Shown in pieces: positions 1 to 11,040 of a stretch of DNA of 40,788 nt. The notes under the pieces are model-generated. The model worked only from the letters and a program-made list of their open reading frames with translations, had not been told where the DNA came from and ran no database searches. Made by a program: the position numbers and the translations under genes. The stretch is from Perkinsus olseni (Eukaryota > Perkinsozoa > Perkinsida > Perkinsidae), in contig JABANP010000475.1 of NCBI GenBank assembly GCA_013115135.1, positions 1 through 40,788 on the forward strand. The letters run 5' to 3'. The stretch's first letter is position 1; each line of letters starts with the position of its first letter.

Positions 1-1364
1 ATTCCCGTCTCTCCTAAAGGATCTCATACTGGTCTATGGTGTGCTGTAGGCATGACTGTCGATGGAAGATATCGCAGAGGAGGCCGGGGAGATGTACTTC
101 TCAGTCCTACTCGTTTTTCTTCCGAATTACTGAGGTGAGAGAAAGAGAGGAGTCGGATGATATGTTACGGCACGGGTGAGAATGACTCCTCGTTGATGAT
201 TGCCAGATTCCGTCGCGGCCTGCGGTCAAGGCGGATCACTACGGTGAACGTATCTGATTTTTCCGGTGTATGCGGCGATAGCTTGTTTAGTCTTCAAGCC
301 ATAGCCCATCTGGGTACTCCGAGAATCCAACTTGGAGTTGTTGCTATTTTCAGTTTCAGGTCGACTTCGAGGATTCCGTGGGAACCTGCTTGGGATCTGC
401 TTTTCCCGCGATTCCAATTCCTCCATCCCAAGGTCTAATCCATCAGCTGCTGTCTACCCTGTCGGGGTATATAATGGAAGACGTGTCCGACGCTTTTTTA
501 TTGAGGTGATCTCATTATCATTTCATCACGATGGAGAGGCGAGGTCTGTATTCTGGTTTATCTCTCTTGTCTGAGCCAGTAGAATCCGTTTTCTCCGCAG
601 GCAGCAGCGGCTGCTGCTGAGTAGCTGCCAGCTACTAGCTGGACATAGTCTGTGCCCATGCAATTCGGCTGGCTACTCGGCGCTCTGTTTACCCCACGCT
701 TTCGGCTCTGTTCTCAGTCATTCGATGAAAAGTATAGACCCGTGGCTACGGCGGAGCTAGATAATGGAGACATCATGATAAGCTCCGTTCCGTAGGATCC
801 CCCATACTCATACTATCCGACAGTGGCGACCCTCTCTTCCTTTAGGCTCCAAACGCGCTCTACGCCCCTAGTACTAAGAATCGGTTATATAGCAGCTGAT
901 GAGCTAAGAGAGGGTATTGTTTCTGGAAGAACACTGAACCCGGTTATTATAGCCGATCTACCGCGAAGCGAAGGGTAGGTCGGGTAAGGCCTGCTCAGCT
1001 CGGAATGCACACACTTCTTCTTCTTGACTCAGCAAAGCAGTTGGAAGACTCACGTTTTCGGTGAGATATTTGCTCTGTCAATGGCTCCGTCAATCAGATT
1101 CTCTCCATTGCATGACTGATCGTCTATTCTCGCTTCCCGCTGATAGAAGGTGTTTTGATAGATACAACGTTGCTTTTCAAGTTGGACTGGCTGTGCGAAA
1201 GGATCGCAGAAGTCGGAGGATCTTTGTCCACACCGTCACGGTACCTCTCCGGGGACTTGTTGTGAACAATCACAGCTCTCTAGAGCTCTCACATTGGCTA
1301 TCCTCATACTTTTCAGGGTGAAAAGGTCAACTTGCTCACAACTTTCGAGTGGATACCTACATGA
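1..1364 (+). CDS. Secreted-family paralogue 0, 3' part (5' end outside window)
   Basis: This is the 3' portion of the first of three paralogous multi-exon genes. The window opens inside an exon (positions 1-134) that reads ...GLWCAVGMTVDGRYRRGG and ends at a GTGAGA donor. A later exon near 890-964 encodes IGYIAADELREGIVSGR and ends before GTAGGT. The last exon, near 1150-1364, contains RCFDRYNVAFQ, RRIFVHTV and the shared C-terminus NLLTTFEWIPT before TGA. The same exons recur at 3.4-4.8 kb and 9.7-11.0 kb with mostly synonymous or conservative changes, which is why I call them coding. Near 1262-1290 the frame changes relative to paralogue 1, so this copy may be damaged. I do not recognise the family. 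Short beta-strand-like pieces such as RIFVHTV would suit a beta-propeller, but that is only a guess. Confidence 0.5.
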
Positions 1365-3440
1365 CGCCCCGATCGACAATCATGTATGGCCTGTTCGATT
1401 CGACTTCTTCGCCTTCTCAGCCACGAGACTGTAGTTTCCCATGTTGAACAGTTTCTGTCTATACACGGCTCAGTGCGGTTTTCCCCTTTTGTATCACCAC
1501 AACCATATACGCCTTGCGTGCGTCCTCGACTGCGTTGAACTGAGATGAACTGAGTTGGTCTCAGCCAACTTCGCAGCTTTCTATCATCACATTATCACAA
1601 CCACTTGTAACGATCTACTTCACCTCCGTAGCAGCCAGTGCTACAGCTTTTGCTGAGAGTAGTTGTTGCGCTTAGTTATATGCGGATGAGGGCGCGTGAT
1701 GATTTTTTCGTCGGCTGTTCTAGTTGTACGCCTTGCCATCATCATTACGGAGTTTGACGAGATAACTCTTGTTATCAGTATCGTTTCATCACCACCTTAT
1801 TCTTACCTCGGAGGTATGACCGAGTAATGTCTCGGTATTGCAGACGTACAAATACCGACCTCCTTCTTGTGTTGGCGCTGTGGCGAGTTGTTAATGAAAG
1901 GTGTACCACTCCGCTGAAGTGGAGTTTTTTGAGCGCTCCCACACAGGCTGTGTGACACAGCCTTGCACATCCTTCCATTGATGTCTTGGTTTACGCCTGC
2001 TTAGAGCAGCAGCAGCATCACCTATCCGTATGAGAAATCGCTCGTCGAACAGTGTGGATCCCCAATTCAGTCACGGGCCACCATGGGCTTAGCGTGTGAC
2101 GTGACGCCGTAGCTTCGCAGTCGAGGGACATCCGACCCGAATGCTACTGGCCGGGTGACTATCGTGCTTGGCTCAGTCGCAAATTGCGACTCGTAGTGAG
2201 TAAAGCGCGGCGCCCTCGGCCTCGCCGTCGGGGAGCGGCATCAACGAGTGGCGCTCGTATCTTATACACATCATCCCTACACGAAGAATGACTACCAATA
2301 GTGCGGGTGGAGTTCAGGCATGGTGTCACTCTCGAGCTGTCTCCGTTCGTAAAGCCTCTCATGCGCGATTCTACTGCATAGAGTCGCAGTACCAGCGTGA
2401 AACTCGCAGGCCCCTATGAGTTGCTGTATACGGTTCGCTGAGGTGACCTTAATCTATACTGTGCGCGTGCATTGTATTGTGATATCGGCCGAGTCCAAGG
2501 TAACCTGGGGACAGCCTTCTGTCTACCTACGCCCGAGGGAGCAATCTATTTTCCTCTAGCTGTTTAGCTTAATCAGCTCCTCCTGATCCGGCAAGGACTG
2601 CCTGTTCTTTGTAGTCAACGGCTTTGACAGACGAAGTTGTCGGAAACTGGGTCTTACCTCAATGCTCTAACTACGGATCCGTTACACTACGAACGAAGGG
2701 CTTCTTGTTTAAGTTTCGTAGGTTGGCGGCCCCCCATGTTTCTCAACTTGATCATTCTCGCAGTTCTCCTGGGCACAGTTACTTGTCAAAGCACTGAAGT
2801 GAAACTGAAGCGGCTCAGTTTACCGCTTCGGAACAAAAGTGCCGATGATACCATCACTTCTCCGATAGGTGTGAAAAGTCTTCGCGGAAAACAATGGTTG
2901 CTACTCATCTTCGCTGAGGACGAGCGGTAGTTGCTTCTTTTGTGTTGTCCACCGTTTGCAGGTAAACTGAAACATATTCAGACGCTCCGACTCGACGCCG
3001 AAGGATCCTCTGGGCAGCCGTTCGAAAGTCTAACTTCGCTGCTTGTATCTCCAGACGGTTCGGAGCTGCTCGCCACAGCCGATATCGCGCGAGGGTGAGT
3101 CTATCGTGATATACACGCCCTGGTCCCTACTCGACGGCCTACTAAACGTTTAAGCTGTCTCCCAGTTTTCCTGCAGATCTTTCGTTACCCTGGCCATTCA
3201 ACCGACAGTTGGTGACCAATATGATGTGCCTGAAGCCACAGTGTATCCGATGCGTGATTCTGACCGAGGGATTCTAGATGCCTCTGCGCTAAGTGAGAGA
3301 CCCGGACCGTCGTAGGTTTCAATCTTGAGTTTCTAACACTAGACTGTTCTTTGATCACTGTTTTATCATACGCTTATTATCTAGCTCTGCAGTGGGAGGA
3401 TTCTGCACAGAATACCTTCCCAGAGAAACCCGTATCGGAC
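1..3440. repeat. Array unit 0, internally deleted copy of the ~6.3-kb tandem unit
   Basis: Positions about 1-1960 match 3440-5300 and 9710-11580. Positions about 1975-3440 match 8285-9710. The two blocks abut here, so the esterase block present in the other units (5300-6930 and 11590-13260) is missing. Edges are estimated by eye to within a few tens of bases. Offsets between matching landmarks are about 3450 bp (unit 0 to unit 1, left block) and about 6320 bp (right block). Confidence 0.75.
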
Positions 3441-4785
3441 ACGTTCCCTGACGGATTCCCATGGAGGATCACATTCTGCTCTGTGGTCTGCTGCAGGCAT
3501 GACTGTCGATGGGAGATATCGTACAAGAGGCAGGGGAAATCTACTTCTCAGTATTTTCAGGCGGCCTACCGAGCTACTGAGGTGAGAGAAAGAGAGGAGT
3601 CAGAGCATATGTCTCGACTCCGGTGAGGATGAGCTCCTCGTTGATGATTGTCAGGTTCCGCCGCGGCGTGCGCTCAACACGGAGCACTGCGCTGGACGTA
3701 TCTGATTTCTTCAGCATATGCGGCCCACAAGTTAGTCTTGAAGCCATAATCCATCTGAGTACTCCGAGAATGCAACTTGGAGTTCTCCTCATACTCAGTT
3801 TCAGATCGACTTCGAAGATTCCGCGGAAACCTGCTCGGGTTCTGCAGTTTCCCCTCTCGTAATTCCTCCATCCCAAGGTCTAATCCTGCAGCTACTGTCT
3901 ATCCTGTCGGGGTGTATGATGGAAGACGTGTGCGAAGCTTCTTTGTTGAGGTGATCTCATAGTCATCTGTATTCGGGTTCAACGCTTCCGTCTGAGCTAT
4001 TGAAGTCCATTACCTCGGCAAGCACCAGCGGCTACTGAGTAGCTGGACATGTCCCATCTGTACCCATCCAATTTGGCATGCCACCCGGCGCCTTCTGCTC
4101 ACCCCACGGTTTTCGACTCTGTTCTCAGTCATTCGATGCAGAGTATAGACCGACGGCTGCGGCGGAGCTCAATAATGGTGACATGATGATAAGCTTCGCT
4201 CCGTAAGGCCCCTCGTATTCTACGGGCCTCGGCGGCTCTCTCTTTCATCAGGTTTGCGAGATTCGTTACGCCCCTAGCATTGAGAATCGGCTATATAACC
4301 GCTGATAAGCTGAGAGAGGGTATTGTTTCTGGAAGAACGCTGAACCCGGTTATTATCGCGGATCTCCCGCGAAACGATGGGTAGGTCGGGTAAGGCCTGC
4401 TGAGCACGGAATGCACACAGTGTCTTCTTTTTCTGGACTCAGCAAAGCACTTGGAAGACTCGCCTTTTCGGTGAGGTATTAGCTCTGTCAATGGCTCCGT
4501 CTATCAGATGTCAATCTTCTCCACTGCGCGACTGGCCGTCTGTTTTCACTGCCCGTTAATGAAGAGTGTTTTGATAGATACAACTTTGCTTTTCAAGCGG
4601 GACCGGCTGTGCGACAGGATCGCAGAAGTCGGAGAATCTTTGTCCACACCGTCAATGATAATACGGTGCCTCTCCAAAGACTGGTGAACATCACAACGCT
4701 CCATCGCTCTCGAATTGGTTATGCTTATACTTTTCAGGGCGAAAGGGTCAACTTGCTGACAACTTTCGAGTGGATACCTAAATGA
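2736..4785 (+). CDS. Secreted-family paralogue 1, multi-exon, family unknown
   Basis: The ATG at 2736 opens a signal peptide (MFLNLIILAVLLGTVTCQS), giving a secreted or surface protein. Exon 1 runs to about 2929. Exon 2 (about 2961-3094) encodes LTSLLVSPDGSELLATADI and joins in phase 2 to exon 3 from 3179 (SFVTLAIQPTVGDQYDVPEA). Further exons lie near 3430-3592 (GMTVDGRYRTRGRGNLLLS), 4277-4380 (IGYITADKLREGIVSGRTL) and about 4559-4785, ending NLLTTFEWIPK before TGA. The exon 1/2 junction does not phase cleanly with a GT donor. A stretch at 3623-3862 is open in one frame in all three paralogues, with a 3-base indel, but its exon borders are unclear. The C-terminus of this copy is the most intact of the three. 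No named domain is recognised. Confidence 0.55.
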
Positions 4786-5663
4786 TGCCCCGATCGACAA
4801 TTGTGGATAGCCTGCGCGATTCGGCTTCTCTGCCATATCAGCCACGAGGCTGTAGTTTCGTATGCTGAACTGTTTCTGTCTATACACAGCTCTGTGCCAG
4901 TTATCCCTTTTGTAGCACTTCAACCATATACGCCTTGCGTGCGGCTTCGACTGCATGGAACTAAGATTAACTGAGTTGATCTCGGCCAATTGCGCAGCGT
5001 TGTACTTTGTAACAGTCTACTCCAACTCGGTAGCACCCAGTGCTACAGCTTTTACCGAGAGTAGTTGTTGCGCTGAGTTTTATGCGGATGAAAGCGCGTG
5101 ATGATTCTCCCATGAGCTTCACTAGCTGTACAGCTTACCATCAACACTACGGAGTATGACAAGATCACAAGTTATCAGTATCGTTTCATCACCCTTTCCA
5201 GGCATGGCCTGGTACTGCGTCTCGGTATTGTAGAGTGACAAATACTGACTTCCTTCTTGTGTCGTTGTGTCGAGTTATTTATGAAAGGTGAAGTGTAGAA
5301 TTCTGAGAGCTCCCTCACACCCTGCCAAGCTCACCAGTCGTGGTTGTAGTGAGCACTTCATGCTCAAGTTGCAGGTAGATAGTCCTCTCGGACGCGCGGT
5401 ACAACTCTAGTCCAGAGAATGGCCGATCATCTCCCCATCATCAATGTCTTGAAGGCCCTCCTAAACGCCGTGTGTCATAGCGTACCCTACTTGACCACGG
5501 AGGGCACTCAACTGTTCATGTGAGCTCTTCAGTGGGGTACGAATGCTGACTATCACTGAATGCGAGAAATGAAGACCAATTTTATAGACATGATTCCGTG
5601 GCAATCAACCAACCCTCGAATCTCACACTGATTGCCTGAGGCTGCTGGTCGGTCAGGTCAGTT
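4786..5663. other. Spacer between secreted-family gene and esterase A
   Basis: I see no convincing gene here. The left part (to about 5300) repeats in units 0 and 2. From about 5300 it matches only unit 2 (about 11590 onward), so the junction near 5290-5300 is where unit 0 departs. Conservation is interrupted by small indels in no consistent frame, as expected of untranslated or intergenic sequence. Confidence 0.5.
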
Positions 5664-6786
5664 ATGCAGTTGAGCTGGAGAACTAGACTTTACTTATGCC
5701 TGCACATACTCCGAGTCCTCCGAGATGTAGTTGCCGCACGCCTGTTCTTCTCCGAACAGAGTTTCACAGGTTTCGCAGAGCCTTCTACTAGGGGAAGGTT
5801 CCAGCCTAGAGTTGTTCTTGCTGAACATACTGAAGGCCCCAAAGGAGGTACGCCACTCTTCGTACCGGAGTAGGTCACCTTAGTCAGATGGAAGTTGAAA
5901 GCAGCGAGGATTCCTTGCTAGCCGCAGAGATCGTCCACGTCGTAGAAGCGGCTTACAAAGTGAATGGATGGCGAGTTAGATCGGTTTCGGTAAGAACGAA
6001 CCGTCCGTAGGTGTATGGCCCAGTGCTCAGCCAAATACTTCATCCGACCATGAGAACAGAGCTCATCCGTGGCACTGGCTTCCCGCAGGGTCTTTGGGTA
6101 GCACAATGACCGCACTTCCGCGTGGTGAACTCTTCCGTTTATAGGTCTGGCAGGGTGATGATGAAGTCGATCCTGAGGGATACGTTGTCTTGTATTATCT
6201 ACACGGTGGTGGCTACTGCTTCTTCGATGGAATCACCAGCCATCTAGAGCTCGCCACTCGGATGATCGCCGAGCTACAAGATGAGCTGTCCTCTGCTGGG
6301 TGGGCTGATGTCAAGGTGGTCGCATTCATCCTCGACTACTCGTTGGCGCCACAGGCCATCCTGCCAACTCAGCTGGAGGAGGCCGTCGAAGGTTACAAAT
6401 ATATCCTGTCCCAGGACAGGTATCCCGTGGAGGCTGGCGACATAGTGATCAGTGGGGACTCTGCTGGCGGGGCCCTGGTGCTCAGTTTACTCAAATGCCT
6501 CCATGAAGGAGCATTCGGCTGTGGACCTCTAGCCGGGCCTGCGTGTGCCCATACAGTGTCACCAATGCTGAGCCTCTCTCGCAGCCTTGCACGAGGGAGT
6601 TACAACTTCAATGGCGATTTTCTCTCTAACTGTCTGCTGTGGTACTCCTCCAGCTGTGCTCTGTATGGGTGTCCGTCGCGGCCTGGTGAGAGGCATCCGT
6701 CTTCCAGAGCAAGAGTCACTGAAGAAGCGTTTTCGTTCGAATGGCGACAGATAAGGGGGAAAGCACCAGAAGACAAGCAGGACGAA
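5664..6786 (+). CDS. Esterase A, HSL/GDSAG-type alpha/beta hydrolase, 3' end lost
   Basis: A serine esterase or lipase of the hormone-sensitive-lipase family, expected to hydrolyse acyl esters. Proposed exons, all phase 0: 5664 to about 5848 (start MQLSWRTRLYLCLHILRVL), 5879 or 5888 to 5989, 6011-6097 and 6145-6786. The main exon carries the oxyanion-hole motif [10 protein letters not shown], the ILDYSLAPQA segment typical of the family, and the nucleophile elbow GDSAGG. The third exon is 29 codons ending QGLW. The intron at 5990-6010 would be only 21 nt. After the donor at 6787 a short match to esterase B continues to about 6930. The exon with the catalytic His, present in B and C, is then replaced by unrelated sequence, so this copy probably encodes no active enzyme unless a new 3' exon supplies one. 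Confidence 0.65.
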
Positions 6787-7521
6787 GTGAGTGGGTACAG
6801 CTGACGCATGCCGTTGAACTCCGTCCAAGCCTCAGCGTTGGCCTTTTCCTCAGAATCCTATGTTCACATTCACCTCAGTCAGCCGTGCCACATTCGGGAG
6901 AGTACCTATATTGGTCCAAGTACTGTCATGGCGTTATTGCTAGAGAAGACAGCAAAGAGGCGAAGTATGTCAAATTCGCACCGAAGGTCCGCATGGCTAT
7001 GCTGAAATGCATCGAAGTCTATTCTTCCACCGCGGTCACTTGGCTCTATAACAAGTTTTTTCTCAAAGGTTGTGATGGTGCAGCATCAGAATCAGCCGAT
7101 GCTATCAACCAGCGAAAGCGCGTCAAAGAGGCGATCAGCAACTTGTAGAGAAGCTATGCCTAGTCTCTGCGGAAACAGTGCCTCGAAGCCGTTGGTGCTT
7201 TCATCAAAGACCTCGAGCCCTTCAAGTCGGATCCGTTGGAGTGGAATAAGGCAGTGAGTGGATGCTGGTTCGCATCTTCGTCCATCTATCATCAGCCTGG
7301 ATCGCTACGTCGACAAGTCAGAGTTTGCGGTGTCTGTGTCAAGCACTCTATCCTTGCAGTCAGCCTTCTTTTTGCAGCGCTGCGCTGGGGAGATTCAAGG
7401 CATACCCCTCTACTGCGACGGGCAGCAGAACTCAATTCGCGGTTGTACGTCCCAGCTGTTTTTCGTTGGTGCGTCACGCGTGCTGTATGATGACGATAAT
7501 ATTACTAAGGATTCAGGATGA
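6787..7521 (+). other. Orphan coding-like exons after esterase A
   Basis: To about 6930 the sequence matches esterase B (EYLYWSKYC). It then becomes unique and protein-like in pieces: 6945-7146 (EAKYVKFAPKVRMAML, ends at TAG), 7170-7252 (QCLEAVGAFIKDLEPFKSD, followed by a GTGAGT donor) and 7290-7520 (SLDRYVDKSEFAVSVSSTL). The first two are in the same frame, separated by two stop codons. I could not join them with ordinary introns and do not recognise the protein. They may be the 3' end of a chimeric gene or remains of a gene cut by the duplication. Confidence 0.35.
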
Positions 7522-8285
7522 AACTCCGCAAATCCTGCGACTCGAACCTAAACGACACTGGGCGAAATATCATGACATGTTGAGAATGTTCGCAACCTTT
7601 TGGTTTTGCACCGGGCGATGTTATATATTACCCCGGGCGATGTTATATATTACCCCCGAGCAGTTGAGGCTGAAGCGTCAAAGCTGTTGAAAATCTCCTG
7701 TTTTCCGTTTATTGTGATCTGGAACAGGTGAAATAGCTCTCTAAGTTGTTGAAAATGCCCTCATTCACTTGTGATAGACACAACAAGACAGTCTTGTCAA
7801 GACTTGATCATTACGAATTTCGTAATTCGAACTTTTTCGTGTTTCTTCCCTACATAAATCAAACACCGGTTGTCGAATTCGTTGGGTAAAAGGACGAGGT
7901 CCTGACAGTTCGAAACACAACCATGGAAGTCTCCTAGATAACAGATTACTGACAAAACGCGACAGATGTTGGCATTCTCAAGGTTCATTCCCAACCAGTT
8001 CACGTAAGAGCTATCCCAACACACGCGAGTTTGGATCATTCTCAACCAAAAAATTGAAAAGTCGTATAGTCGTTCGAAAAGAACGATGGATGTTACAATT
8101 CCCACGGTCGTGTTCAACTTGCCCGAGCTGTTGAGGTTCTGCCTGTTGAGAATGCTCACTCACCCGCTAGGCTACTCTTCGATTGTCGTTGCCTTTCTCT
8201 AGCAGTGGATAGATTACGGGATGGAGTTCGCGTGCAAGTAGGGACAGAATCTGTTGAACCGAAGGCAGTTTTCCGTGCACCGTCT
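7490..8285. other. AT-rich insertion specific to unit 1
   Basis: This stretch has no counterpart in unit 2. It is visibly richer in A/T than its surroundings and carries several TTGA(G/A)AATG motifs (near 7579, 7684, 7749 and 8146) plus inverted copies (ATTCTCAA near 7975 and 8037). A 120-codon open frame lies on the minus strand (8159-7797, beginning MSILNRQNLNSSGK). It is rich in Cys, Asn and Val and resembles nothing I know. It could be a small inserted element or a foldback-type sequence. I see no target-site duplication or terminal repeat good enough to name one. Confidence 0.4.
7611..7654. repeat. Perfect 22-bp tandem duplication
   Basis: Two identical adjacent copies of a 22-bp unit that starts CCGGGCGATG and ends TATATTACC (7611-7632 and 7633-7654). 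It lies in the insertion unique to unit 1. Confidence 0.9.
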
Positions 8286-9059
8286 TGTTTTCATTCCTTC
8301 CATTGGTGTCTCGGTTTGCGCTGGCTGGGAGCAGCAGTATTACCCAATCGTATAGGAAATCGCTGCTCGACGAATGTTGATCCCCAATTCAGTCACGACT
8401 CGTGACTCACGAGCTATCAGGGGCTTAGCTTGCGACGTGACGCCCTAGCTCCTTACTCGAGGTACATCCGACCCGAACGCTAATGGCCATATGACTATCA
8501 CGCTTGGCTCAGTCGGAATGAGTCGCGCACGGCGCCGTCATCCTCGGTGTCGGGGAGCGGCATCAATGACTGAAGCTTGTATCTCATACACATCATCTAT
8601 ACACAAAGAACGGTCACCAACAGTGCGGGTAGAGATCGGGCATGGTGCAACTCACGAGCTGTCTCCGTTTTCAAAGTCTCACGTACACGATTCTATTCCA
8701 TAGAATCCCGATACCAGCGTGGAACTCACAGGCCAGTATTGGTTACTATATACGGTTAGTCAGGATATAATCCATCAACATTTTATGCGTGCATTGTATT
8801 GTGATATCGGCCGAGCCTAAAGTAACCTGGGGACAGCCTTCTGTCTACCTACGCCCGGGGGAACAATCTACTTTCCTCTACTGTAGCTGTTTCACCTAAT
8901 CAGCTCCTCCTTATCAGGCGAGAGCTGCCTGTTATTTGTAATCAACACATTTGAGACGCAATTGCCAGTAACAAGGCCATTCCCGCATGCTCGACTACGG
9001 ATCCGTTACACTACGGACGAAATGCCTCCCGTTTAAGTTTCGTAGGCTTGGGGTCACCT

Positions 9060-11040
9060 ATGTCTCTCAACTTGCCCTTTCTCGCAGTTCTCCTAGGCAC
9101 AGTCTCTTGTCAAAGCACTGTAGTAAAACTGAAGCGGCTCAGTTTACCGCTTCGTAATGGTAGTGCGGAAGATACCATCACTTCTCCGATAGGTGGGATA
9201 AATTTCCACGGAACGGAATGGTTGCTACCCATTTTGACTGAGAACGAACGGTACTCGTTTCTTTTGCATTGTACATTGCTTGCAGGTGAACTGAAACATA
9301 TTCAGACACTCCAACTCGACGCCGAAGGATCTCCTGGGCAGCAGTTCGAAGGGTTTACCTCGCTGCTTGTATCTTCAGACGGTTCTGAGCTGCTCGCCAC
9401 AGCCAATATCGCGCGGGGGTGAGTCTATCCTGTTATACATGCTCTGGTTCCTAGTAGGGGCCCACTGGACGCTTGAGCCGCCACCTAGTTTTCTGCAGAT
9501 CTTTCGTTACCCTGCCCATTCGACCGACTGTTGGTGACCAATATGATGTGCCTGAAGCCACAGTGTATCCGATGCGTGATTCTGACCGAGGGATTCTACG
9601 GGCTTCTGCGCTAAGTGAGCGACCCGAGCCGTCATAGATCTCAATATTGAGTTTCCACGCTTATTAGCAGTAAACTGTTCTTTGTTCATTGTTTTCGAAC
9701 TCGTATCGGAGGAAGGATCTCATTACGTTCTATGGTCTGCTGCAGGCCTGACTGCCAATGGGAGATATCGTAGCGGAGGCCGGGGAGACCTACTTCTCAG
9801 TCCTCTCGAGCGGCCTTCTGAGTTACTGAGGTGAGGCTAAGAGAGGGGTCGCATCATATGTTACGGCAACGGTTAGGATGAGCTCCTCGTTGATGATTGT
9901 CAGATTCCGTGGCGGAGTGCGGTCAAGACGGAGCACTACGCTGAACATATCCGACTTCTCCAGTGTATGCGGCAGAGAAGTTAGTCTTGAAGCCATAGTC
10001 CGTCTGAGTACTCCGAGAGTGCAACTTGGAGTTGTCGTTATATTCAGTTTCAGATCGACTTCGAGGATTCCGTGGGAGCCTGCTTGGGATCTGCCGTTTC
10101 GAGTCTCCTGATTCCTCTATCCCAAGGTCTAATCCTGCAGCTACTGTCTATCCTGTCGGGGTGTATGATGGAAGACGTGTGCGAAGCTTCTTCGTTGAGG
10201 TGATCTCATAATCATCTGTATTCTGGTTCAACGCTCCCGTCTGAGCTACTGAAGTCCATTTCCTCGGCAAGCACCAGCGGCAACTGAGTAGCTGGACATG
10301 TCCCATCTGTACCCATCCAATTTGGCATGCCACCCGGCGCCTTCTGCTCACCCCACGGTTTTCGACTCTGTTCTCAGTCATTCGATGCAGCGTATAGGCC
10401 CACGGCTGCGGCGGAGCTCAATAATGGTGACATGATGATAAGCTTCGCTCCGTAAGGCCCCTCGTATTTTACAGGCCGCGGCGGCCCTCTCTTTCTTTAG
10501 GATTGCGAGGTTCGTTACGCCCCTAGCACTGAGAATCGGTTATATAACAGCAGATGAGCTAAGAGAGGGTATTGTTTCTGGAAGAACGCTGAACCCGGTT
10601 ATTATCGCGGATCTCCCGCGAAACGATGGGTAGGTCGGGTAAGGCCTGCTGAGCTCGGAATGCACACAATGTCCTCTTCTTCTTGACTCAGCAAAGCAGT
10701 TGAAAGACTCGCCCCTTCGGTAAGATATTTGCTCGGTCAATGACTCCGTCAATCAGAGTCTCTCCATTGCACGACTGGGGCCTCTATTTCCGCTGCCCAT
10801 TAATAGAAGGTGTTTCGATAGATACAACGTTGTTTTGCAATCTGGACTGGCTGTGCGGGAGGATCGCAGAAGTGGGAGGATCTTTGTTTACACCGTCAAT
10901 GATAATACGGTGTCTCTCGAGATCTTGGTAAACAATCAGAAGTCTCCATCGCTCTCAAATGGGCTATCCTCATACTTTTCAGGGCGAAAGGGTCAACTTG
11001 TTCACAACTTACGAGTGGATACCTAAATGACGCCTCAATC
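9060..11040 (+). CDS. Secreted-family paralogue 2, multi-exon, family unknown
   Basis: The ATG at 9060 begins a signal peptide (MSLNLPFLAVLLGTVSCQS). Exon 1 runs to about 9250 and exon 2 from about 9286 to 9418 (LLVSSDGSELLATANI). They are joined by a 35-nt stretch that is open here but contains a stop in paralogue 1, so it is probably an intron. Exon 3 starts near 9500 (SFVTLPIRPTVGDQYD), exon 4 near 9716 (GRYRSGGRGDLLLS), a further exon near 10530-10629 (IGYITADELREGIVSGR), and a terminal exon near 10800-11040 ending NLFTTYEWIPK then TGA. The terminal exon has one extra base near 10931-10953 relative to paralogue 1, shifting the frame. Either a small intron lies there or this copy has a frameshift. 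Confidence 0.5.

Larger units (their letters stand above)
3440..9710. repeat. Array unit 1, complete ~6.3-kb tandem unit
   Basis: Order: 3' part of the secreted-family gene, spacer, esterase A, a unit-specific insertion (about 6930-8285), then the upstream region and first exons of the next secreted-family gene. The match to unit 2 is close across the esterase, where the 642-bp HGGG exon is nearly identical, and much looser in the spacers. This suggests gene conversion or selection on the esterase, or a more recent exchange there. Confidence 0.75.

Noticed and set aside
7525..7570. tRNA-like B-box (GGTTCGAGTC on the minus strand)
   Set aside because: The flanking bases do not form a T stem or acceptor stem.
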